DNA of 64,000 nt from Bradyrhizobium sp. WBAH42 (lineage in GTDB: Bacteria > Pseudomonadota > Alphaproteobacteria > Rhizobiales > Xanthobacteraceae), in NCBI RefSeq assembly GCF_024585265.1, contig NZ_CP036533.1, positions 6,333,001-6,397,000 on the forward strand, read 5' to 3'. The notes under the pieces were generated by a model that was given only the letters and a program-made list of their open reading frames with translations, was not told the DNA's origin and did not search any database. Below are positions 26,033-33,553 of this stretch, piece after piece. Both the position numbers and the translations under genes were made by a program. How positions within the stretch are numbered: the first letter of the stretch is position 1; each line of letters starts with the position of its first letter.

Positions 26033-26061
26033 CGGATCTTGCTTGCGATGTCGCCCGCGCG

Positions 26062-27470
26062 TTAGCGGAGCAGCTGGAGCACGCTCTGCTGCGACTGGTT
26101 GGCCAGCGACAGCGCGGAGACCGCGATGGACTGGCGGGTCGACAGCGCCTGGCTGTTGGCCGCCTCGACGTTGGTGTCGGCCAGGGTCAGGTTGGACGAG
26201 CCGGTCTGCAGCACGTTGATCAGGTTCTTGTTGAAGTCCTGACGAACCTGCACGATCGTCAGGTTTGAACCCAGAGCCGAAGCTTCCGAACGCAGCGTGC
26301 TCGACGCGGAGTTCAGGTTGGTCAGCACCTTGTTGGTGGCAGCGTTGTCGATGAAGTCGACACCGCTGGTCAGCGCGGCGAGGCCAAGACCCTTGGAGTT
26401 GTAGGTCACGCCCGTGATGCTCAGGCTCGACTTTGCAGTCTCGTCGAACACCAGCTTGAGCTGGTCGCCATTGAGGAGGTTGACACCGTTGAACGAGGAG
26501 TCCTGAGCAGTCGAGTCAATCTGCTGGAGGATGTTGTTGTACTGATTGACCAGGTTCGCACGCGCCGTCTGGGCAACCGTATCCTGGACGGGGGTGGAGG
26601 CCGTCGAGAAGGTCAGAGCCGTCGTCAGCGTGCCGCCGATCGCACCACCTGCGGCGCTCGAACCGATGGTCGAGGACGCGTAGTCGTTGGTGGTCGAGAC
26701 CGTCAGCAGGCCGTTGGCGTCGATCGTCGCCGTCAGGTTGTTGGCCTGCAGCTTGGTGTTGAGCTGATCGAGCGTCTTGACGGTGCCGTTGGTGCCGTCG
26801 CCGAAGGTGACGTTGACCGCCGTGCCGCCGTTGAAGGAGGTGAAGGTCAAGGTCTTGCCGGCGATGCCGCCGATGCCGGAGGTGCGCGCCGCCGTGAAGG
26901 CGGTCGCCGTGCCGGTGTTGCCGGCGAGGCCGAGCGCGTTCAGGGCGTTGCCGGTGCCGGTGATCGACAGGTCGGCATTGATGCCGGTCGAGATCTTGAG
27001 CAGGCCGGAGGCGTTGACCGACGAGTTGGTCTGGCCGGAGGCGGTCGCGAGCGTCGCGGTGCCGTTGGCATTGACCGTCGCGGTCTGCACGCCGGTAGCG
27101 AGGTCGATCGCCTTCAAGACGTCGTTGAGCGTGCCGCCCTGCAGATAGACCGTCGAGTTGCCGTTGCCGTCGGTGAGGACGTTACCGCTGGCACCATAAC
27201 CGGTCGGAACGCTCGGAGCACCGGTCGAGCCCGGGATCGGCGCGTTCTTGAAGGAGGCACGCCGTTGGCGATGCCGTCGAGCAGGTTGTTGATGTCGCTG
27301 GCGCGGTTGTCGAGCGACTGGGCGGTGAAGAAGTTGGTGGGATTGTCCAGGGCCGAGTTGACGCTCTTGCCGGTCGACAGACGGTTCTGCGTGGTGGCGA
27401 GGAGGTCAGCGGTGGACTGGAGGGAGAGCAGGTTCTGACGAACCGATGCGGAGAGGACGATACCGGACAT
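26062..27470 (-). pseudogene. fliC: Flagellin 3, disrupted by an internal frameshifting deletion
   Basis: The 5' part encodes the first 70 or so residues of a flagellin almost identical to flagellin 2, up to DGIANGV. At about 27257-27258 the sequence then jumps to the point that in flagellin 2 encodes FKNAPIPGSTGAP. Compared with flagellin 2 the bases equivalent to 24649-25519 are missing: 871 nt, or 290 codons plus one base. The N-terminal frame therefore ends in unrelated residues (PPSRTRRS...) while the second frame continues with normal flagellin sequence to SQQSVLQLLR. No single full-length product can be made. Upstream box and terminator are intact. Assembly collapse between near-identical copies is an alternative explanation. 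Confidence 0.85.
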
Positions 27471-27790
27471 GACTCTGTTACCTTTCTGGTAAACGACGCT
27501 ACTGTTACACGTCTGCTTGGATCGCGATTGACCCAGCGACGGCGGACCGTGCCGCCGAGACCTCTAACGAAACATGAAATGAAACTCGCGCTTTTGCCCG
27601 GTCACGCGTGATTCGGTCCCGGAAGCGGTGCGCATGGCGGCAACGCCGCACCAATCCCGCTATTGAAAGCATTCAGCTTTTTGGCGGGAATAGCTCGAAT
27701 TTACAGCTCGTTAACTAGTTGCGAGCGAGAATCACGACCTGATAGGCCGCAACGAACGCTCGGTTACGAAAGCGTTGATGGAGAACAGGA
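27471..27790. other. Divergent gap between flagellin 3 and flbT
   Basis: These 320 bp contain the conserved flagellin box (27564-27581) and the flbT leader with GGAGAACAGG before its ATG. No sigma-54 or perfect CtrA site was seen. Confidence 0.45.
27564..27581 (-). promoter_or_regulatory. Conserved box upstream of flagellin 3
   Basis: CTAACGAAACATGAAATG on the plus strand is the counterpart of the box at 25813-25830. Confidence 0.45.
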
Positions 27791-28234
27791 ATGGCCCTCA
27801 AGGTCGAGCTCAAACCGCACGAACGCATCATCGTCGGCAATTCCGTGATCACCAACACGGACCAGCGGGCCCGCCTCCTGATCGATGGCGAGAACGTGCC
27901 GATCCTGCGCGAACGCGACATCCTCACGCCGGAGACCGCCGACACGCCCGCCAAGCTCGTCTATCTGGCGGTCCAGCTCATGTACATCTCCCCGGATCCG
28001 CAGACCCAGCACGGCACCTATTTCAACCTGGTGCGGGACATCGTCACGGCGGTGCCGAGCTCCTGGCCGATCATCGAAGGCATCAACAACAACATCCTGA
28101 ACGGCGACCTTTACCGGGCGCTGAAGGAAGCCCGCAAGCTGATCGCCTATGAGGAGAAGCTGCGCAACCAGTTCGAGGCCACGCATCCCAAGGCGGCAGC
28201 GGACAAGGACGACGTCAGCACCGCCGCCGCCTGA
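27791..28234 (+). CDS. flbT: Flagellin mRNA-binding regulator FlbT
   Basis: The 147-residue protein has the FlbT blocks LKPHERIIVGNSVITNTDQRARLLIDGENVPILRERDIL and KLVYLAVQLMYISPDP. In Caulobacter FlbT binds the 5' leader of flagellin mRNA and speeds its decay until the hook is complete. It is transcribed away from the flagellins and ends at a strong bidirectional hairpin. Together with FlaF it frames the flagellin block. Confidence 0.95.
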   Translation: MALKVELKPHERIIVGNSVITNTDQRARLLIDGENVPILRERDILTPETADTPAKLVYLAVQLMYISPDPQTQHGTYFNLVRDIVTAVPSSWPIIEGINNNILNGDLYRALKEARKLIAYEEKLRNQFEATHPKAAADKDDVSTAAA

Positions 28235-28250
28235 TACGGGCGTTCGCGCC

Positions 28251-28291
28251 AACGACAACGGCCCCGGATCGCCTCCGGGGCCGTTGTCGTT
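28251..28291. terminator. Bidirectional terminator between flbT and the decarboxylase gene
   Basis: An 18-bp perfect stem (from AACGACAACGGCC) with a 5-base loop sits between the convergent genes flbT and the PLP decarboxylase; a TTT tract overlaps its 3' end on the plus strand. Confidence 0.85.
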
Positions 28292-28308
28292 TTCAGGCGT
28301 TCGTCAAG

Positions 28309-29805
28309 CTATTGCGCTGCGAGCGGCGGCGCATCGACCTCGATCACTCCGCCGCTCCGCTGTCCACCGAACTGCAGCACGGCCGCAACCAGCGCATCGA
28401 TGTCCGCCTCCTCGGTGCGGTGATTGACGATCGCCGCGCGGATCGCGAGCTTTCCGTCCAGCGTCGTGCTCGATGGCGCTGCGATGCCGGACTCCTGGAT
28501 GTCGGCGACGATCTCGCGATTGACAGCATCGCCGCTGCGATAGCGGAAGCAGACGATGTTGAGATTGACCGGCGCCAGCAATTCCAGCCGCGGTTCGGCC
28601 AGCACACGCGTCTCCAGATACTTTGCGAGCGCACAGCTCCGCGCCACCGCCGCACCCAGCCGGTCGGTGCCGAACGTCTTCAGCGTGAACCACGTCTTCA
28701 ACGCCCGGAAGCCGCGCGACAGATCGGGACCGAGATCGCAGGGCCAGACCGCGCCCGCCGCAAGCCCCCTCGCCTCGCGGCTCAGATAGGCAGCCGGCTG
28801 CGCAAAGGCCTGCCGATGCTGTTCGCCGTCGCGCACCAGCAGGAAGCCTGCGTCGTACGGCACCTGCCCCCATTTGTGGAAGTCGAGTGCGATGGAATCC
28901 GCAAGCTCGATGCCGCCGAGCAGCGGCGCAAGCTCCGGCGCCAGGATCGCGAGCGCACCGAAAGCGCCGTCGACGTGAAACCAGATTGCCTCCTCTCGGC
29001 ACAGCTCCGCGATCGCCCTGAGATCGTCGATCGCACCGATATCGACCGTGCCGGCGGATGCGACCACCAGGAACGGCTTGAAGCCGACCTCGCGATCGAC
29101 GGCGATCTGTGCGCGCAATGCGGCAACGTCGATGCGATGATCGGCATCGACTGCGATCTTGCGCAGTGCATCCGTGCCGAGCCCGGCGATGTCCGTCGCC
29201 CTCGCTATGCAGCCATGCGCTGCCTGCGACGTATAGGCCGTGAGCAGCGCACCGTCATTGCCGATGCCGTGCTGACGCGCCAGCGTGCCGAGCGCGGCGG
29301 TGCGCGCAACCAGCACGGCCATCAGATTGGCCATCGACGTGCCCGTGACGAAGATGCCGCTTGCGCTCTCGGGAAAGAGGAACAGGCACCGCATCCACTC
29401 GATGATCTGGCGCTCGACCTCGATCGGCATGTGGTCGCGTCCGCCGAGATTGGCATTGAGGCCGGCGGCGAGCATCTCCGCGAGCATGCCGACCGCGGTG
29501 CCGCCGCCATGCACCCAGCCCATGAAGCCGGGATGGACGTTGCCGGTCGCATAGGGCGCGACATGCTCGGAGAATTCGCGATAGACCTCGGCAAGATCGC
29601 TCGCCTCGCGCGGCACGTCCGCTCTGAATGCCGCGCGGACGTCATCGGGAATCGGCCGCCAGACGGGGCGCGCACGAACGTTGGCGATGCCGTCGATCGT
29701 CTCGTCCAGCATGCGGTGGGCCAGCGTGCGAAACTCGCTCCAGTCCTGCGGATCGAGCGAGGTATTCGCGACGGCGCTTTGCGCGTTGCGGATGATCTCG
29801 TTCAT
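28309..29805 (-). CDS. Group II PLP-dependent decarboxylase (aromatic-amino-acid/diaminobutyrate type)
   Basis: The 498-residue protein has the group II decarboxylase signatures HPGFMGWVHGGG, GIFVTGTSMANLMAVLVAR (cofactor phosphate), WFHVDGAFGA (Asp on the pyridine nitrogen) and ALDFHKWGQVPYDAG with the Schiff-base lysine at about residue 311. Related enzymes make amines from aromatic or acidic amino acids. The replacement of the common DPHKW by DFHKW and the following GQVPYD suggest a non-standard substrate. Its ATG overlaps the stop of the ATP-grasp gene (ATGA), so it is coupled as the last member of a four-gene cassette. The substrate is unknown. Confidence 0.88.
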   Translation of the reverse strand: MNEIIRNAQSAVANTSLDPQDWSEFRTLAHRMLDETIDGIANVRARPVWRPIPDDVRAAFRADVPREASDLAEVYREFSEHVAPYATGNVHPGFMGWVHGGGTAVGMLAEMLAAGLNANLGGRDHMPIEVERQIIEWMRCLFLFPESASGIFVTGTSMANLMAVLVARTAALGTLARQHGIGNDGALLTAYTSQAAHGCIARATDIAGLGTDALRKIAVDADHRIDVAALRAQIAVDREVGFKPFLVVASAGTVDIGAIDDLRAIAELCREEAIWFHVDGAFGALAILAPELAPLLGGIELADSIALDFHKWGQVPYDAGFLLVRDGEQHRQAFAQPAAYLSREARGLAAGAVWPCDLGPDLSRGFRALKTWFTLKTFGTDRLGAAVARSCALAKYLETRVLAEPRLELLAPVNLNIVCFRYRSGDAVNREIVADIQESGIAAPSSTTLDGKLAIRAAIVNHRTEEADIDALVAAVLQFGGQRSGGVIEVDAPPLAAQ

Positions 29806-31055
29806 GCTGCGCTCTCCGTGCCCGTCTTTGCATGCCGCGACAGCATCGCCGCGAACGCGGCAAAGATCTTGCGCATCTGCGGCGGCTTGTAGGGAAACAC
29901 GACCGGCGAATCCATGTTGTGCACGACGGCGGTGTTGTCGGCCTCGAACACCAAGAGCTCGCCGTTCGCGTTCTCGGCGCAATCGACGATGAAATAATCG
30001 AGGCCGACGCGCCGGCTCATCTCCTCGAGCGCGTTGCTGTGGCGCGCGCCGAAGGCATGGTCGAAGTCGCGCATGAAGACGGCTTCCTCGGCCCGCTTTT
30101 CTTCGCTGAAGGCCATGTAGGCGTTGAGATACCAGATGTCCCAACGATCGGCGATCGCCATGTGGCAGGCGTAGGGCTTGCCGTCGACCATGGCGAGGCG
30201 ATATTTGCGGTAGAGCCCGTCGGGGCTCACATAATCGACGAAGCGTGCGACGAAGAAGTCCTGCTCCTTCCGTTCGGCGAGATAGGCCACGAGCGCCGCC
30301 GCGTCGTCGAGCTTCGCGAGCCCGACGCCGGCATGCGAGCCGCGCGGCCGCGCGATCATCGGAAAGTGCAACTCGCCTGCGATGTCGGCGCATGCGATCC
30401 GCCCCTGCGCAAGGTCCGACAATTGCGTCCGCGTTGCGTGAATCGTCGCGGGAATGTCGAGGCCGGGCACGTCCGTCAGCAGCCGATAAAGCTTGTCGCG
30501 ATCGAGATTGCCGATGCGATCGGGGCGATTGAGCAACGGCCGCGGCCAGTGCGGTGCGGCCCCTTCGATCAGCGCGAGCGCCTCACGGCATTCCTCGGAA
30601 TCGGACGCGACCACGATGGCCGCGTCGTGCTCCGGCAAGGTCTCGGGCAAACCGACGCCCTTGATCACATAGAGAGTCAACAGTTCGATGTCGGAGCCTT
30701 CGAGCAGGAAATCGATCGGCGTGTTGCCGCCCATGTCGATATCGGCTGCAAGCGCGAGCAGGCGCAGGCCCGGCTTCGGGGCGGCGCTAGGCGTTCGAAA
30801 CAATTGATGGAAGGCCAGCACCTCGGACTGGATAGCAAGCCCGTGATCCTTGTCGCCCAGGAGCTGGGTGATCAACGACAGGTCCAGTCCCTCGCCCGCC
30901 AGCGCAGTCCCTGCTGCGATGCGCGCGACGAGCTGGTCGCGCAACGGATGCAGATCGACGCCTTCGAAGGCCCGGCGCGTCAGTTGCGCAAAGCCGATGC
31001 GGTCGGCATAGTTCGCCGCGGTCAGGCCGATCGGCGCTGAAACCGGATGCTGCAT
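29802..31055 (-). CDS. ATP-grasp ligase-like protein
   Basis: The 417-residue protein has an N-terminal part not recognised by motif (about 1-170) and a C-terminal ATP-grasp fold. Visible parts are FPMIARPRGSHAGVGLAKL (lysine-replaced nucleotide loop with SHAG), FFVARFVDYVSPDGLYRKYRLAMVDGKPYACHMAI, and a metal-binding end GLDYFIVDCAENANGELLVFEADNTAVVH (D...E-x-N). ATP-grasp enzymes join a carboxylate to an amine or thiol through an acyl phosphate. The start is one base after the stop of the PLP enzyme, and the stop overlaps the decarboxylase start. It could condense an amine made by the decarboxylase with an acid. The substrates are not known. Confidence 0.82.
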   Translation of the reverse strand: MQHPVSAPIGLTAANYADRIGFAQLTRRAFEGVDLHPLRDQLVARIAAGTALAGEGLDLSLITQLLGDKDHGLAIQSEVLAFHQLFRTPSAAPKPGLRLLALAADIDMGGNTPIDFLLEGSDIELLTLYVIKGVGLPETLPEHDAAIVVASDSEECREALALIEGAAPHWPRPLLNRPDRIGNLDRDKLYRLLTDVPGLDIPATIHATRTQLSDLAQGRIACADIAGELHFPMIARPRGSHAGVGLAKLDDAAALVAYLAERKEQDFFVARFVDYVSPDGLYRKYRLAMVDGKPYACHMAIADRWDIWYLNAYMAFSEEKRAEEAVFMRDFDHAFGARHSNALEEMSRRVGLDYFIVDCAENANGELLVFEADNTAVVHNMDSPVVFPYKPPQMRKIFAAFAAMLSRHAKTGTESAA

Positions 31056-31056
31056 C

Positions 31057-32709
31057 TCACACCTCGAACGCGGACTTTACCGGCACGGAAGCGGCTGCGC
31101 CACCGGCGAGCAGCAGCTCGATCTTCACCAGGACGTCGGCGATCTGGTCGAGAAGGTGCTGCACGTTGCGTTGCGTCTCCGCCCTGTCCGGCGACCAGGC
31201 CTCGATCACGAGCCGCGCGCCGACGCAGAGGCGCAGCACCGCCTGCGGCGTCTCGTCCTGCCGCTCCAGTCGCACCGGCTGGCCGATCAGGCAGCGCTGT
31301 GCGGCGACCTGACGGTCCTCCGCGCTGCCGCTGATCTCTGCGCTGACGTCACGCGCCAGCGCGCGGTGAACGGCCGTGGTCTCGGCAATAGAAACCGGCT
31401 TGCCGTCGCGCAGCAGCGTGAACGGAAAGATGGTGGGTTGCACGAATTCCTCATCGTCGATGCCGGCCACGTCGGTCGCGGCTGGAACAGAGCGCAACGA
31501 CGGCGACAATGCGATCATGCTGTCGATGCCGGCAGCGAGCTCGGCGAGCATCCCGGCGCGGAAAGCGCCGGGCACAGCGTAGTAGCTGCCGATCTCGGCC
31601 AGCGCCGCCTCCCAGCGCAGCCATTGACCGAAATTCGGGCGGCGCTCGAAGCGCGAACGCAGCGCCATCCAGGCCATCGGCCAATCGCAGCGGCCGGCGT
31701 AATCGAAGATTCCAGGCGCGATCCCCTCGATGCGGTCGAGCGACCGCGACAGGCCCTTCGGCACCAGCAACGCACCGCTGAAGGCAGGTCCGCCGAAGAA
31801 TTTGGAGCCGGTGATCAGCACCATATAGCCGCGGTCGAGATAAGAGCGCAGCCGCCGGCGGCCGAGCCTGGCCTGGCAGGCGTCGACGACGATCTGGACC
31901 TTGCGCGGCCAGCGCCGCGCGATCTCGTCGAGGCAGGCCGCGCTCGGTGCACGCCATCCGAGCTTCGAGGAATCCATGATCTGGAGCAGCACGGGCGCGC
32001 CTTGCGCGATGGTGGCCTCGACCGCATGCAGCACCGCCTCATCGGCGTCCGTGCGCATCGCGATCCCGGCCCCCGGCGCGCGCAACGGCAGCGAGATGCT
32101 GGCGCCGGCCAGCCCCGCCACCGCGGCGTCCTTGCGAACCGCAAAGCCGCTCGCCGTCAGGCCGCTGAAATGATGTCCACGCGCGGTATGGGTCGTGCCG
32201 CTCCCGGTCTGGTCGGCGCCGACCACGATCGTCACCGGCCGCGCGCCGAGCATGGTGCGCGCCAGGAACAGGGCGTGAAGCTGGGAGTCCGTGCCGGACG
32301 GCGAGAACACCACATCGACGCGCGGCGAGAGCTGGAGATGGCCGCGCAGCTCGTCGCGCAGGTCCTCGCAGCGTGCATCGAAAGCGACCTCGACCTCGTC
32401 GAACAGGCACTTGTGCATCAGCTCCTCGCGCGCCAGCGCGGCGCGGTCATAGGCCGCCTGCGAGATCGTCGAGGCAGTCGAGGAGGCGAAATTCCAGACC
32501 TCCGGCTCCGGTGAAGCCGCGCAGCCATAGGCGTTGGCTCGATCGCTGGGATCGAGCGCCAGGCGCGGATCTCCGCCGGACACGAGCAGCGTGTCGAGGG
32601 GCGTGAAGAGATCGCGCAGGCGATAGCGCGAACCGCCGGCGGCGGCGCGTTGCATCTCCGACCGAGCGGATGCGCCGCCGCTCATCCCGAAGGGCTCACG
32701 CCGCGGCAT
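31057..32709 (-). CDS. Class-V-like PLP-dependent enzyme (fold type I)
   Basis: The protein has up to 550 residues. Fold type I signs are FSPSGTDSQLHALFLA (phosphate-binding turn), VVDACQARLGRR (cofactor Asp) and ITGSKFFGGPAFSGALLVP with the likely Schiff-base lysine at residue 303. It resembles class V aminotransferases and lyases, but the C-terminal 150 residues and the length are unusual, and I cannot name the reaction. The first start overlaps the glycosyltransferase-like gene by 14 bp; a second ATG at 32685 begins 11 bp after that gene and is equally possible. It is followed after one base by the ATP-grasp gene. Confidence 0.78.
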   Translation of the reverse strand: MPRREPFGMSGGASARSEMQRAAAGGSRYRLRDLFTPLDTLLVSGGDPRLALDPSDRANAYGCAASPEPEVWNFASSTASTISQAAYDRAALAREELMHKCLFDEVEVAFDARCEDLRDELRGHLQLSPRVDVVFSPSGTDSQLHALFLARTMLGARPVTIVVGADQTGSGTTHTARGHHFSGLTASGFAVRKDAAVAGLAGASISLPLRAPGAGIAMRTDADEAVLHAVEATIAQGAPVLLQIMDSSKLGWRAPSAACLDEIARRWPRKVQIVVDACQARLGRRRLRSYLDRGYMVLITGSKFFGGPAFSGALLVPKGLSRSLDRIEGIAPGIFDYAGRCDWPMAWMALRSRFERRPNFGQWLRWEAALAEIGSYYAVPGAFRAGMLAELAAGIDSMIALSPSLRSVPAATDVAGIDDEEFVQPTIFPFTLLRDGKPVSIAETTAVHRALARDVSAEISGSAEDRQVAAQRCLIGQPVRLERQDETPQAVLRLCVGARLVIEAWSPDRAETQRNVQHLLDQIADVLVKIELLLAGGAAASVPVKSAFEV

Positions 32710-33481
32710 CGGCCGCCGCCGCAGGCGCGGCTGTGAATTGCGAGGCGATGTCGCCGTGGAACACCGACGGCCCGACGTGGTCGAGCGGGCTCTGAATGTC
32801 GGCCCAGATCTCGCCGCCGATGTCGGTCCAGCGCTTGCAGAAGGCGAAGTCCTCGGACAGATACGTGCCGGTCGCCGGATCGATCATGCATTCGAACAGC
32901 GCGAACCGGTTCTGGCTCGCCGCCAGCGCATCATGCGAATGCTCGCGGAAGAACCGAAGGTTCGCGTAGTCCGGGTGGCGGCACATCGCTTCCAGGACAT
33001 GACGCCGGATCATCAGGAAGCCGGTGCCGGCATAGCGCACGCGGGTGAATCCGTTGACAACCACGATACGGTCGGGATCCTCGATCTCGAGCACGTAATC
33101 GAGCGAGGCCGCCGGCGCGTCGGCCCGACCCGACTGGATCGCACGCGCGGCCTTGTCCCAGTTGATGCGCTTGATCGGATAGCAGCCGGCGACGACGTCC
33201 GCGCCGCATTCGATCAGCCGGAACACCTGCTCCGGCTTGAAGCCGATATCGGCATCGATGAACAGGAAATGCGTCGCCTTGGGATCGTCCAGGAACATCG
33301 CGGCGAGGTTGGCCCGCGCCCGGGTGATCAGGGCGTCGCCGTCGCGCAGGAGAACCTTGAGCTCGAGATTGGACATGCCGTGCACGGCCCGCTGCAAAGC
33401 GAAGATCGAGCTCGCATAGATGCTCGACACCTGCCCGCCGAAGCAAGGCGTCGCCACCACCAGCTGCATCTTGTCCGACAT
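32696..33481 (-). CDS. GT-A-like glycosyltransferase family protein
   Basis: The 261-residue protein starts with a strand and turn typical of GT-A enzymes (MQLVVATPCFGGQVSSIYASSIFAL). It has a probable metal-binding D-x-D in FLFIDADIGFKPEQVFRL near residue 85, VVAGCYPIKRINW, and a late segment SEDFAFCKRWTDIGGEIWAD. This fits Anp1-like or family 2-like nucleotide-sugar transferases. There is no membrane segment. The tail is Ala-rich. It is the first gene after flgL, 72 bp away. A perfect CtrA box lies 51-66 bp before the start, and the gene leads a four-gene cassette. Sugar donor and acceptor are unknown. A GTG/ATG start further upstream (33514) is less likely. Confidence 0.78.
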   Translation of the reverse strand: MSDKMQLVVATPCFGGQVSSIYASSIFALQRAVHGMSNLELKVLLRDGDALITRARANLAAMFLDDPKATHFLFIDADIGFKPEQVFRLIECGADVVAGCYPIKRINWDKAARAIQSGRADAPAASLDYVLEIEDPDRIVVVNGFTRVRYAGTGFLMIRRHVLEAMCRHPDYANLRFFREHSHDALAASQNRFALFECMIDPATGTYLSEDFAFCKRWTDIGGEIWADIQSPLDHVGPSVFHGDIASQFTAAPAAAADAAA

Positions 33482-33531
33482 CGACCGCTCAGCCCCCGCT
33501 GCAATCCTCACCAAGAGGTAAACAGGCCTGG

Positions 33532-33547
33532 TTAACGGCGTGTTAAC
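33532..33547 (-). promoter_or_regulatory. Perfect CtrA box upstream of the four-gene cassette
   Basis: TTAAC-GGCGTG-TTAAC is an exact match to the CtrA consensus. It lies in the 72-bp gap between flgL and the glycosyltransferase-like gene. CtrA is the cell-cycle regulator that controls class II flagellar genes in Caulobacter. The two GTTAAC copies also form a near palindrome, so a weak hairpin is possible. Confidence 0.6.
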
Positions 33548-33553
33548 GCCTCC

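Larger units (their letters stand above)
25734..26061. other. Gap between flagellins 2 and 3
   Basis: These 328 bp hold the flagellin 2 leader and the conserved upstream box (25813-25830). ATGGTTAATG is found on the minus strand near 25927-25936. The terminator of the third copy lies at 26009-26032. No sigma-54 promoter with correct GG-N10-GC spacing was seen. Confidence 0.5.

Noticed and set aside
28309..30393. A 694-codon version of the decarboxylase
   Set aside because: The extra N-terminal part runs through the ATP-grasp gene in another frame. The ATG at 29805 gives the normal family start and overlaps the previous stop.
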